From positions 1 to 57,879 of the forward strand of contig RHGE01000038.1 of assembly GCA_004296775.1 (NCBI GenBank): DNA of 57,879 nucleotides. The letters run 5' to 3'. The notes below the pieces were generated by a model that was not told the origin of the DNA, ran no database searches, and saw only the letters and a program-made list of their open reading frames with translations. The position numbers were made by a program, and so were the translations under genes. Shown here one piece after another: positions 8,482-17,976 of the stretch. Source of the stretch: Marinilabiliaceae bacterium JC017. Lineage in GTDB: Bacteria > Bacteroidota > Bacteroidia > Bacteroidales > Marinilabiliaceae. How positions within the stretch are numbered: position 1 is the first letter of the stretch; each line of letters opens with the position of its first letter.

Positions 8482-9906
8482 TTAAACGCCTAATAAATAA
8501 TTATGAACTTGCTTTGCTGTTTCACGCCCTTTGGCAATGGCAGTTACCACGAGGCTGGCACCAGAAGCCGCATCACCCGAGGCAAATACGCCATTCTGGC
8601 TGGTTTGATATTTTTCATCCACCTTGATGTTACCACGCGGATCTAATTCCAGCTCCAGCTCTTTCACCAGGCCTTCATGCACCGGATGCACAAAGCCCAT
8701 GGAAAGGAATACGATCTCTGCATCAATCACACGAGTGGTTTCAGGTTTTTCAGTCATCCGCCATTTTCCCTGGTCATCTTTTTGCCATTCCACTTCCACT
8801 ACTTCCACTTGTTTCACCTGGCCATTCTGACCAATAAAACGTTTGGTGTTGAGGCTCCATTTTCGCTCGCACCCTTCTTCATGCGACGAGGATGTTTTCA
8901 GAACCGTGGGCCAGTATGGCCAGGGATTATTGGCAGCTCTTTGTTTTGGTGGCTTAGGTAATATTTCTATTTGAGTCACGCACCGCGCCTTTTGTCGATT
9001 AGATGTTCCCACACAATCGCTGCCGGTATCTCCACCACCGATGACCAATACATTTTTACCTTTTGCTAATATGCGTTCGCCATTCTTAAATTCTTCGCCG
9101 CGGTTTACTTTATTCTGTTGCTTCAGAAAATCCATAGCATAATGAATACCCTCCAACTCTCGCCCTTCAATGGAAAGGTCACGGGGTTTCGTGGCACCAA
9201 TGGTTAAGACAACAGCATCATATTGATCTTTTATCTCCTTGCCTGTGATGGTTTTTCCCACAAAAGTGTTGGTAACAAAACGGATGCCTTCAGCCTCCAA
9301 TATTTGAATACGACGGTCGATTACCTTTTTATTGAGTTTAAAATCAGGAATACCATAACGAAGCAATCCGCCTACCACATCGTCCTTTTCAAAAACCGTC
9401 ACTTCATGTCCTGCCTGGTTCAACAAATCGGCCACTGACAGACCGGATGGTCCGGAACCAATGACCGCCACTTTTTTCCCGCTTCTCTTTTCCGGGATAC
9501 GAGGCATGATGTAACCGAGGCTAAAGGCCTTTTCAACCACCGAAGCTTCATTTTCCCTGGTTGTCACGGCTTCTTCATGAATGGCTAATACACACGATTT
9601 CTCACAAGGATGGGGACAGATGCGGCCGGTAAATTCAGGAAAGCTATTGGTAGAATGTAATATTTCGCTGGCTAACTTCCAGTTTCCTTTATAGACGGCA
9701 TCCTGCCATTCGGGTATTTTGCTGCCTACCGGACAAGCCCAGTGACAAAACGGCACACCACAATCCATACAACGGGACGCCTGTAACCGGCGATCCTCTT
9801 CATTCAGGGTTTGCTCAACTTCCCCATAATCGTCTATCCGCTCTGAAAGAGGACGGTTACCACTTTCTTTTCGAGCTATCTTAATAAATCCTCTAGGATC
9901 TCCCAT
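8482..9906 (-). CDS. gltD: Glutamate synthase (NADPH) small subunit
   Basis: The FAD/NAD(P)H-binding beta subunit of glutamate synthase, which passes electrons to the large subunit to make glutamate from glutamine and 2-oxoglutarate. Visible are the N-terminal cysteine clusters (CMDCGVPFCHWACP and CPHPCEKSC), the FAD motif GSGPSGLSVADLLNQAG and the second nucleotide-binding motif VIGGGDTGSDCVGT. I chose the ATG at 9906 because the family begins MG(D/N)PRGFI; a 20-residue upstream extension from 9966 looks spurious. It lies 99 bp after gltB on the same strand, so the two are surely co-transcribed. A MITE occupies the position right after its stop codon. Confidence 0.97.
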   Translation of the reverse strand: MGDPRGFIKIARKESGNRPLSERIDDYGEVEQTLNEEDRRLQASRCMDCGVPFCHWACPVGSKIPEWQDAVYKGNWKLASEILHSTNSFPEFTGRICPHPCEKSCVLAIHEEAVTTRENEASVVEKAFSLGYIMPRIPEKRSGKKVAVIGSGPSGLSVADLLNQAGHEVTVFEKDDVVGGLLRYGIPDFKLNKKVIDRRIQILEAEGIRFVTNTFVGKTITGKEIKDQYDAVVLTIGATKPRDLSIEGRELEGIHYAMDFLKQQNKVNRGEEFKNGERILAKGKNVLVIGGGDTGSDCVGTSNRQKARCVTQIEILPKPPKQRAANNPWPYWPTVLKTSSSHEEGCERKWSLNTKRFIGQNGQVKQVEVVEVEWQKDDQGKWRMTEKPETTRVIDAEIVFLSMGFVHPVHEGLVKELELELDPRGNIKVDEKYQTSQNGVFASGDAASGASLVVTAIAKGRETAKQVHNYLLGV

Positions 9907-10005
9907 AACGACTAAAATATTTTCAAAAACCGGGAGCGGTTCCTTTGAACCATCTCTCATTCTCAATACTCCCTGGTTTTTTACTTAATTAAACAAGACA
10001 ATTTC

Positions 10006-13000
10006 TTACTCTCTGATATATGGTGCATCTTCCGTTTCAAGCAATTTCCGCTCTAGCTCTTTAATCTTTTCTTCTTGCAGCACCTTCTTATATTCAAATG
10101 GGATTACTTTCACAAACTTAGGCAGGTAACGCTCCCAATTGACCAGAATCTCCTGAGCCTTCAAACTATTGGTGTGCAACAAGTGCTTATTAAGCATGAA
10201 TTGCAGTTCTTGCACATCGGCATAATCTTCAACAGGCATAAGGTCTACCAATCCCTTGTTGCAGTAGTAATCAAAGTTACCTCCTTCATCGAGTACGTAA
10301 GCTATTCCGCCACTCATACCCGCCGCGAAGTTTCGACCTGTTTTTCCCAGGACAACCACACGGCCGCCAGTCATATACTCACAACAATGGTCGCCAACAC
10401 CTTCAACCACTGCCATGGCCCCTGAATTACGAACCGCGAAGCGTTCTCCGGCGACTCCTCTCACATAGACGAATCCACTGGTTGCGCCATATAAAACCGT
10501 GTTACCAATAATGATATTTTCTTCCGGCTTGAAGGTTGAACCAGCAGGAGGTACCACAATTATTTTTCCGCCTGATAATCCTTTACCCAGGTAATCATTG
10601 GCATCTCCATCTAAACGGAAACTAACACCTTTGACCAGAAATGCTCCAAAACTCTGCCCCGCGGATCCATTGAAGGCACAATTAATGGTGTTCTTCTTCA
10701 ATCCTGCTTCACCATATTTCTTGGATACTTCCCCGGAAAGCATAGCACCAATTGTTCGGTCGGTGTTATGGATTTCTTTGGCAATCCATACTTTCGAGCG
10801 ATTTTGCAAAGCCGGTTGGGCCAATTTTATCAACTCGTGATCCAGTACATCGGCTATTTTATGCTGTTGGGCAGTGGTATTGTGAATAGGATATTTCTTA
10901 GCCTCTTCCGGCATATAAAGTAAGCCAGACAGATCAATCCCCTTGGTTTTCCAGTTACCTACTGCTTTATTTTGCTCCATAAAGTCGGCCCGGCCAATGA
11001 TGTCATTCAATGATCTAACGCCCATTTGAGCCAGGTGTTCCCGCACTTCTTCGGCAATGAAGTTGAAGAAATTCACCACGTATTGGTATTTTCCAATGAA
11101 ACGCTTTCGCAGGGCCTCATCCTGAGTGGCTATACCGGCAGGACAAGTGTTCAGATGGCATTTACGCATCATAACACATCCCAGGGTAACCAATCCGGCA
11201 GTGGCAAAACCAAATTCTTCGGCACCTAACAGGGCCATTTTGATCACATCCAATCCTGTTTTCAACTGACCATCGGTTTGTAATTTCACGCGCCCTCTCA
11301 GGTTGTTCATCACCAGGGTTTGTTGGGTCTCTGCAAGACCTATCTCCACGGGCAATCCGGCATTTTTGATCGAACTGGTAGGGCTGGCACCTGTTCCGCC
11401 TTCTGTACCACTGATCACGATCAAGTCAGCATGGGCCTTAGCCACCCCGGCCGCCACGGTTCCTACACCATTTTGCGACACCAGTTTCACACTGATACGC
11501 GCCTTGGGATTGGTACATTTCAGGTCGAAGATCAACTGGGAGAGGTCCTCGATGGAATAGATATCATGGTGAGGCGGTGGTGATATCAAGGTAATGCCCG
11601 GTGTTGAATTACGCAGCCGTGCAATAATTTTATCCACCTTGAATCCCGGCAGCTGACCACCTTCCCCTGGCTTGGCACCCTGGGCAATTTTTATCTGCAG
11701 CTCATCGGCATTTACCAGGTAGTTGTTGGTAACACCAAAACGACCACTGGCTATCTGCTTGATCGCACTACGGGCAGGGGTATGGAAACGTTTGGAATCT
11801 TCTCCTCCTTCACCGGTATTACTACGTCCGCCAACGGTATTCATTGCTAAGGCCATGGCTTCATGAGCTTCTTTGGAGATAGAACCATAGGACATGGCAC
11901 CGGTCACGAAACGCTTCATGATCTCAGAAGCCGGTTCCACTTCTTCCAATGGAATTGGTTTCCGCTCTTTAAGCTGCAAGAAGCCCCTCAGGAATAACGG
12001 TGTGCTATTATCTTGATTTACTTTTTGGCTAAACTCTTTAAATTTCGCGTAATCATTTTGTGATGTAGCCCACTGGAGCAATCCGATTGTTTCAGGGTTC
12101 CATCCATGTTTCTCACCATATTTACGGAAGGCATAAGCCCCTTTGGTGTCAAACGGATTTTTATCAAAGGCGGGCTTGAAGGCCATCTCATGAAATAAAT
12201 TGCTTTCACGGGCAATCTCTTCAAAACCTACACCACCTATCTTGGTAGCAATGCCGGTGAAATACTTATTTACTACTTCACGGGAAATCCCTACCGCTTC
12301 AAATATTTGAGCTCCCTGATAACTTCGCAAAGTGGAGATACCCATCTTCGACAAAATCTTTAACAAGCCTTTATCAACAGCTTTGATATAGTTTTCACGG
12401 GCCTCCCCATACTCCATGTTCAATTTGCCTTTACGCACCATTTCATCAATGGAAGCAAAACAAACATATGGATTGATAACACTGGCTCCAAAACCCAGCA
12501 AGAGGGCATAATGCATTACTTCACGGGCCTCACCAGTTTCCACAATCAATCCTACCTGTACCCGTTTCTGAGCTTTAATCAAATGGTGGTGAATGGCTGC
12601 CACAGCTAACAATGAAGGTACGGCCACCATCTCTTCACTCACCTGACGGTCAGATAAAATGATATAATTTTTCTCTTCATCCACTGCTTTTTCAGCAGAC
12701 TGACACATCTGGTCCAATGCCTTTTTTAGTCCTTCACCACCGGAGTTGGCAGGGAACAACATTGGAATAGTGGCATGTGTAAACTCTTCCCGTCTGTAAT
12801 CTTTTATTTTTCCCAGGTCGGTATTGGTCACAATCGGGCTCTCAAATTTTATGGAGCGACAATGTGATGGCGCTTCACTTAATAGGTTCTTGGCTACCGA
12901 TCCAATGTAATTGGTTAAAGCCATTACCAAACCCTCCCTGATTGGGTCGATTGGCGGGTTAGTTACCTGCGCAAACAATTGCCGAAAATAGGAGAATAGC

Positions 13001-14526
13001 AGTTGAGGTTTATCAGATAATGCCGCCATAGGGGCATCATTCCCCATCGACCCGATGGGTTCACTGGCCGTATTGACCATGGGAGCAATCACATGGTCAA
13101 AATCCTCCTTATTATAGCCAAATACTTTCAGGTACGTCTCGTATTTATCTCCGAGCCCTGAAGGTACGCGATGCTGTACTTCAATATCGCGCATGCGGAT
13201 ACGGTTTTCTTTCAACCAGTTTTCGTACGGATGCTGTCTTGAAAGTTGTGCTTTTATCTCTTCATCAGGAATGATAATCCCCAATTGTGTATCTACCAGT
13301 AATAACTTACCTGGTTTTAACCTTCCTTTTTCTTTAATCTCTTCCGCAGGGAACGTTTGAACACCAACTTCAGAACCCATTACGATCATATCACCTTTGG
13401 TAATCACATAACGTGAAGGGCGCAATCCGTTCCGGTCCAATGTACCTCCGATGTAACGACCATCGGAGAAAACAATGGAGGCAGGACCATCCCATGGTTC
13501 CATAATGGCGGAATGGTATTCGTAGTAGGCTTTCAGACTTTGTGGAATGGGATTTTTACTGTTCCAGGACTCCGGTATCAACATACTCAAGGCATGCGGA
13601 AGTGTCCGGCCGGTCAGGAACAGGAATTCCAATACGTTATCCAGTGAGGCAGAATCGGATTTATCCGGTTCTACTACCGGGAATATCTTTTTAAGATCTT
13701 CCCCAAACAGATCAGATTCCAAAAGGCTCTCACGCGCCTGCATCCATAAGCGATTACCTCTGATGGTATTTATCTCACCGTTGTGGGCCATAATTCTGAA
13801 TGGCTGCGCCAAATCCCATGTGGGGAATGTATTGGTACTAAACCGGGAATGCACCAATGCAATGGCACTTTTAACTTTCGGATTTTGAAGATCCAGAAAA
13901 TAATCTCCTAACTGCTCAGGAGTAAGCATCCCCTTATATATGAATATTTTTGAAGAGAGACTTGGGATATAAAAGCCCTCTTTCTCTTTTAATGCTGACT
14001 CACGAATGAGCGCTTCCGTGCGCTTTCGGGCAATATAAAGTTTGCGTTCGAGGTGATCCTGTTCATAATCACCTTTAACAAAAACCTGCTTGATTCGAGG
14101 TTCAGTGCGTTTAGCTATTTCGCCAATGACGTCATTATTAACCGGTACATCGCGATAGCCTATTAGGTCAAGCCCCTCTTCCATGAAAGTTTTATTCAAA
14201 ACTTCCTGGCACAACAAAGCTTCTTCTTCATCTACCGGTAGGAATAGCAAACCAGTTCCATATTTTCCGGAAGCAGGCAAGTCAAAACCCAATGACTCAC
14301 AAAACTCAGTAGGTACTTGCATCTGTATACCTGCACCATCACCGGATTTATTATCAGAACTTTCAGCTCCGCGATGCGTCATGTTAGTTAATACTTCCAG
14401 TCCTCGGAGAACAATATCATTCGACTTAAGCCCTTTGATATGGGCTACAAAACCAATTCCACAATTGTCATGTTCGTTTTTGGGATCGTACAATCCCTGG
14501 GGTCTGGGAAATCTCTTCTGCATCAT
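10006..14526 (-). CDS. gltB: Glutamate synthase large subunit
   Basis: The alpha subunit of glutamate synthase, 1506 residues, which is normal length. It begins with a short propeptide; Cys22 in DNCGIGFVAHIKG is the nucleophile of the class-II glutamine amidotransferase domain (about 22-430). The central domain and the FMN-binding synthase domain follow (about 470-1230, with GEGGEDSKRF and GGTGASP). The cluster-binding segment GCVMMRKCHLNTCPAG and the C-terminal beta-helix (GGQSFGAFLVKG onward) come last. Ammonia released in the first domain tunnels to the FMN site. It is first gene of gltBD. A CCTGTAT..ATACAGG hairpin lies about 55 bases upstream. Confidence 0.98.
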   Translation of the reverse strand: MMQKRFPRPQGLYDPKNEHDNCGIGFVAHIKGLKSNDIVLRGLEVLTNMTHRGAESSDNKSGDGAGIQMQVPTEFCESLGFDLPASGKYGTGLLFLPVDEEEALLCQEVLNKTFMEEGLDLIGYRDVPVNNDVIGEIAKRTEPRIKQVFVKGDYEQDHLERKLYIARKRTEALIRESALKEKEGFYIPSLSSKIFIYKGMLTPEQLGDYFLDLQNPKVKSAIALVHSRFSTNTFPTWDLAQPFRIMAHNGEINTIRGNRLWMQARESLLESDLFGEDLKKIFPVVEPDKSDSASLDNVLEFLFLTGRTLPHALSMLIPESWNSKNPIPQSLKAYYEYHSAIMEPWDGPASIVFSDGRYIGGTLDRNGLRPSRYVITKGDMIVMGSEVGVQTFPAEEIKEKGRLKPGKLLLVDTQLGIIIPDEEIKAQLSRQHPYENWLKENRIRMRDIEVQHRVPSGLGDKYETYLKVFGYNKEDFDHVIAPMVNTASEPIGSMGNDAPMAALSDKPQLLFSYFRQLFAQVTNPPIDPIREGLVMALTNYIGSVAKNLLSEAPSHCRSIKFESPIVTNTDLGKIKDYRREEFTHATIPMLFPANSGGEGLKKALDQMCQSAEKAVDEEKNYIILSDRQVSEEMVAVPSLLAVAAIHHHLIKAQKRVQVGLIVETGEAREVMHYALLLGFGASVINPYVCFASIDEMVRKGKLNMEYGEARENYIKAVDKGLLKILSKMGISTLRSYQGAQIFEAVGISREVVNKYFTGIATKIGGVGFEEIARESNLFHEMAFKPAFDKNPFDTKGAYAFRKYGEKHGWNPETIGLLQWATSQNDYAKFKEFSQKVNQDNSTPLFLRGFLQLKERKPIPLEEVEPASEIMKRFVTGAMSYGSISKEAHEAMALAMNTVGGRSNTGEGGEDSKRFHTPARSAIKQIASGRFGVTNNYLVNADELQIKIAQGAKPGEGGQLPGFKVDKIIARLRNSTPGITLISPPPHHDIYSIEDLSQLIFDLKCTNPKARISVKLVSQNGVGTVAAGVAKAHADLIVISGTEGGTGASPTSSIKNAGLPVEIGLAETQQTLVMNNLRGRVKLQTDGQLKTGLDVIKMALLGAEEFGFATAGLVTLGCVMMRKCHLNTCPAGIATQDEALRKRFIGKYQYVVNFFNFIAEEVREHLAQMGVRSLNDIIGRADFMEQNKAVGNWKTKGIDLSGLLYMPEEAKKYPIHNTTAQQHKIADVLDHELIKLAQPALQNRSKVWIAKEIHNTDRTIGAMLSGEVSKKYGEAGLKKNTINCAFNGSAGQSFGAFLVKGVSFRLDGDANDYLGKGLSGGKIIVVPPAGSTFKPEENIIIGNTVLYGATSGFVYVRGVAGERFAVRNSGAMAVVEGVGDHCCEYMTGGRVVVLGKTGRNFAAGMSGGIAYVLDEGGNFDYYCNKGLVDLMPVEDYADVQELQFMLNKHLLHTNSLKAQEILVNWERYLPKFVKVIPFEYKKVLQEEKIKELERKLLETEDAPYIRE

Positions 14527-14580
14527 ATTTATAAATTAAGGAGGAAATATCTCTGAAATCTTACCTCTATCTGACTCTTG

Positions 14581-14599
14581 CCTGTATCGGGAATACAGG
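14581..14599 (-). promoter_or_regulatory. Perfect 7-bp inverted repeat in the gltB leader
   Basis: CCTGTAT, a 5-base spacer CGGGA and ATACAGG form a perfect dyad 55-73 bases upstream of the gltB start. It could be an operator or a leader hairpin; there is no T run, so it is not a terminator. Confidence 0.45.
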
Positions 14600-14995
14600 A
14601 CTCAAAAAATAGAAAACAACCACACTTACGTTGTGATGATTTTAAGCGTATTTTACTTTCAATCCGAAACAAAACTAGCTTAAATAACTATTAACTCCAA
14701 ATCAACTTGTAATTTAATAGCTGATTTTTATGACTTAAGACATATTCTTAACATGACTAATGTCACAACCTCAGTTTCTTATAGAGATGTGAATTTCTCT
14801 TTTATTTTGTCAGTTAATGGTTTATTGATTTTTTGAATTCGCCGTCTCAAACCTTTTTAGCAAGGCATTATTTTGTTTACCGATTTCCTTTGATGCACAC
14901 ATGATCATAGTCTGTCTATTGGACAATTACAAATGTTTAATGAGCTTTTACAATAGCAATGCAAATAGTAGTAATTGAAAACATCGGTAAGGCCA

Positions 14996-15195
14996 GTGTA
15001 CGGAGGCGCTGAGATTTTTCATCAATTGGAAGTTGAGATTGTCTCAAAATATTTCTATCTGTTTCAATTTATCTCTAAGTGTTTCTATCTATTTCCCCTC
15101 TAATTTCTGACCTCTATCCTCTCTATATATTTCCATCTAATTGAACAACATGTTGGTAAAATCTGCTTCCTAAGCACCTAAAAATTAACCTTAAT
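14996..15195 (+). repeat. Dispersed repeat R2, copy 1
   Basis: From GTACGGAGGCGCTGAGA to TAAGCACCTAAA this stretch closely matches 51778-52015, with two internal indels (about 15 and 20 bp) and scattered changes. Shared landmarks are TATTTCTATCTGTTTCAAT, CTTCTGACCTCTATCCT or close variants, and GAACAACATGTTGGTAA. It is non-coding and pyrimidine-rich in the middle. The rest of the 14600-15565 gap holds only the palindrome at 15313 and a terminator. Confidence 0.85.
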
Positions 15196-15312
15196 CCTTC
15201 CTGGTTGAAAAAAAAGAAAAAAAATCCTTTCACCTTATCACCCCTTTTCTGATTTGAGGTGTCTTATATATGGAAAGCAAAAGAATACTGTTTTCAAGTA
15301 GATTCATAGGTC

Positions 15313-15396
15313 ATGAATTGGGGTTGTAGCCCAAAGGCATAACAATTCATTAAAAAGGTTTAGATTCTATAGGATAATGGCTACAGCCCCATTCAT
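15313..15396. repeat. Long inverted repeat, about 18-bp arms
   Basis: ATGAATTGGGGTTGTAGCC (15313-15331) and GGCTACAGCCCCATTCAT (15379-15396) are complementary except for one indel and one mismatch, with a loop of about 47 bases. No T run follows. It resembles a palindromic dispersed element rather than a terminator. Confidence 0.7.
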
Positions 15397-15437
15397 TAAA
15401 TCCATGATTTCCTTTTAATCCTTAAAAAACTACAATC

Positions 15438-15476
15438 AAAAAAAAGGCCACTGAATACTCAGTGGCCTTTTTTTGT
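15438..15476. terminator. Bidirectional terminator
   Basis: AAAGGCCACTGA, loop, TCAGTGGCCTTT with A-run and T-run on the two sides. It probably ends the minus-strand gene at 15566, about 90 bases away. Confidence 0.8.
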
Positions 15477-15565
15477 TTTATATGCATTTGAAAAATTTCT
15501 TTTTGGATTACCTCTCTTTAATACTCCCCCAAATGAACGAAGAGAAAAGTCATTTATGGAGAACC

Positions 15566-16174
15566 TTAAGCCAAGAGCAGATCTATTTCATCGTTAAGGG
15601 TATTGTTCTTAATTTTCTCACTCACCCAGGATCCCTTCTCTATAAGGTGTTTTTTTAATAATAAGAAGTAAGTAATTGGAAATTCATCTTTTTGCCACTG
15701 CTGTTCATAATTCAAAAGTCCCATCTCCTTGATAAAAGTATCGAGACGCTGAACAATGGCTCCATATAAATCAAGAAAATCACACACCCCGTCAATTTTT
15801 ACTTTTCCGGTTGATTCATCAAAAATATCAAGGTATTCAATAACCTTTAAGTGAACCTGCTTACCGTCTTCTGTTGAAAGCACCCATTTTATACCGTTAG
15901 ACTCAGCATACCAATCGATCCAGCTCATATTTTCCTCACCCCAGAGATGCGATGGTTCAAAAATAAGGGATGCCATGCCTTTCAATAAATCATACAATGG
16001 ATTACTCACATTGGTCACCTGAAAGGAGACCGATTGCTGATGCAGTGATAACGTCCCTGATGCGATACCTGGCTTTTCTATTTGATATAAAAATGATATG
16101 GGGGTTTTCATACCTGTCGGGTTTTCTCGAGTATCAGGGGAAATATGCTCCTTTAGATTCAGGTTTGATTTCAC
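15566..16174 (-). CDS. Hypothetical protein, 202 aa
   Basis: I do not recognise this protein. It has no signal peptide or membrane segment. It is acidic, with aromatic-rich patches (PSHLWGEENMSWIDWYAESNG) and a helical C-terminal half (DFLDLYGAIVQRLDTFIKEM). The start is uncertain: an internal ATG at 16111 (MKTPISF) begins where the sequence becomes more structured. It lies 100 bp downstream of aspA on the same strand and could be its second gene; a terminator follows. Confidence 0.65.
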   Translation of the reverse strand: MKSNLNLKEHISPDTRENPTGMKTPISFLYQIEKPGIASGTLSLHQQSVSFQVTNVSNPLYDLLKGMASLIFEPSHLWGEENMSWIDWYAESNGIKWVLSTEDGKQVHLKVIEYLDIFDESTGKVKIDGVCDFLDLYGAIVQRLDTFIKEMGLLNYEQQWQKDEFPITYFLLLKKHLIEKGSWVSEKIKNNTLNDEIDLLLA

Positions 16175-16273
16175 ATGAATATTGTTACCTGGATTTAATT
16201 ATTCAAAAACAACGTTAAATATAGAAAAGAACTTTGAATAACAATGTGCTTTCGAATTATTTTAATCGGATCT

Positions 16274-17719
16274 TCATTTTATCAAATCTTTTAAGCTATA
16301 GCCCATTTTCAATAACGCATCATCAGAAAGCACTTGCTGAATCAGGATTTCATCCATACACTTCAAAACACTATTGGTAAAAAAAACATTTTTTTTATGA
16401 TGCTTCATGTAATGTGCCATTTCTGCCGCGCCATGATAACCAATATAGGGAATCAATGCAGTGGTAATTGACGGATTAGAATAAACAGGAGAAATATCAG
16501 ATGTTTGAGAACTTATATTTACTCCTTTAACAAGGTTGTCGGCAAACGTTTTATCTACCGCAATGAGTAATTGTATACTCTCCAGTAAGGCATGACCAAT
16601 AGTTGGAAGATAGGCATTTAACTCCAAGCAACCTTGTCCACACAACTGACTTACCAATTGATCATTTGCATACACTTTATGCACAGAACTAATAACAAAC
16701 TCAGGAATGACCGGATTTACCTTTCCCGGCATAATAGAACTCCCAACCTGCCGTTGTGGAATCATCAGCTCACGGTTGTTCATAACATCTGCAGCTAATA
16801 ACCTGAAATCAGCAGCCATCTTTTCCAAATTCACTGCATGTGCTTTCAAGGTAGCATGAACCTCTACCAACGAATCAAGGTTGGCTGTGGTGTCCAACAA
16901 GTTTTCACTTCGCGTAACCGGAAGACCGGTGATTTGCTGCAGTTCATTCACCACTTGCATGATAAAAAAACGGGGAATAGCCAATCCTGTTCCAATGGCG
17001 CCCCCTCCCAGGTTCACTTCCTTTATACGCTCAAAACACTTCGACACCCGCCACCAATCTCTGGAAAGCGCATTATTATAGGTACTAAAAAGCTTATCAT
17101 ACGAAGAAGGAATAGCCTCCTGCATCTGAGTATAGGCCTGTCTTAACCGATTTCTGTTTTTTCCTTCCTTCGCTTCAATTTGATGCCTGAAATGGTTAAT
17201 CACTTCTTCCAGCTCCTCCAACAAACTCATAGCCGCAACCTTCAAAGCTGTAGGAATAACATCATTAGTCGATTGAAAAACATTGGCCTGTTCAAAAGGA
17301 TCAATTTCATCGTACTGTCCGGGCTGTAGCCCTAATTGTACCAAAGTGGCATTAGCAATAATTTCATTGACATTCATATTAATGGATGTCCCGGCACCGC
17401 CTTGCATGGCTGGCACAATAAACTGATCAAAATACCGTCCATGACTAATTTCTTCAGCCGCCCGCTGCATAGCCGCTATTTTTTTATCATCAATAAAAGT
17501 AAGAGGTAGTTTTTCAGGATCGTAATTTTCCAGGGCGGCTGTCTTAAACTTCCGATAGGCTTGGTAGCAGGCTAACTTCACCACACCTACAGCCCGAAAC
17601 CACTTTTCATTAAAGAGGGCATTATCAGGAAAATTTTCACGTGCTCTAACAGAGTGAATCCCATAAAGAGCATCTACGGGGATCTCAACGTCACCAATGA
17701 AATCAACCTCTTTTCTCAT
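16274..17719 (-). CDS. aspA: Aspartate ammonia-lyase (aspartase)
   Basis: Converts L-aspartate to fumarate and ammonia in the cytoplasm. The protein (481 residues, normal length) belongs to the fumarase/aspartase superfamily. It starts with RKEVDFIGDVEIPVDALYGIHSVRARENFP, whose D-x-LYGI-S-x-RA part is typical of aspartases rather than class II fumarases. It carries the superfamily signature GSSIMPGKVNP at about residues 325-335, where the catalytic serine loop lies, and the conserved GGAGTSINMNVNEI segment. With gltBD beside it, it could feed ammonia and fumarate metabolism. A degenerate MITE copy lies about 40-150 bp upstream, where the promoter would be expected. Confidence 0.93.
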   Translation of the reverse strand: MRKEVDFIGDVEIPVDALYGIHSVRARENFPDNALFNEKWFRAVGVVKLACYQAYRKFKTAALENYDPEKLPLTFIDDKKIAAMQRAAEEISHGRYFDQFIVPAMQGGAGTSINMNVNEIIANATLVQLGLQPGQYDEIDPFEQANVFQSTNDVIPTALKVAAMSLLEELEEVINHFRHQIEAKEGKNRNRLRQAYTQMQEAIPSSYDKLFSTYNNALSRDWWRVSKCFERIKEVNLGGGAIGTGLAIPRFFIMQVVNELQQITGLPVTRSENLLDTTANLDSLVEVHATLKAHAVNLEKMAADFRLLAADVMNNRELMIPQRQVGSSIMPGKVNPVIPEFVISSVHKVYANDQLVSQLCGQGCLELNAYLPTIGHALLESIQLLIAVDKTFADNLVKGVNISSQTSDISPVYSNPSITTALIPYIGYHGAAEMAHYMKHHKKNVFFTNSVLKCMDEILIQQVLSDDALLKMGYSLKDLIK

Positions 17720-17754
17720 CGCGTGCTGTTTTTGAAATTAGTTATTTACGGATT

Positions 17755-17866
17755 GGAACGATAGATTTTTGACAATAGCCCTTAAACTGATTTACATCTA
17801 GCTCTTTTGCAAGGCTATAAAATTATAGCTGTCCAATAATTGGAAAAGATTAAGGATCTATTGGTG
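17755..17866 (+). repeat. MITE-like repeat, copy C (degenerate)
   Basis: Shows the family core (AACTGATTTACATCTAGCTC compared with GACTGATTTACAT in other copies) and an end GGATCTATTG resembling the AACGAACTATTG terminus. Many changes; no target duplication is readable. It lies just upstream of aspA. Confidence 0.55.
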
Positions 17867-17976
17867 CTATAACAGAAAACGATTGACCATCCCAAATTTA
17901 ATAATCAAATCCGATCCCCTTAACCAGTTCAACTTCTCTCCCGAGATCGTTATGCTTTTTGCAAATGCTTCCTTCC

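Noticed and set aside
8415-8627. Protein gene overlapping the MITE and gltD
   Set aside because: The frame begins inside MITE copy B and runs antisense through gltD.
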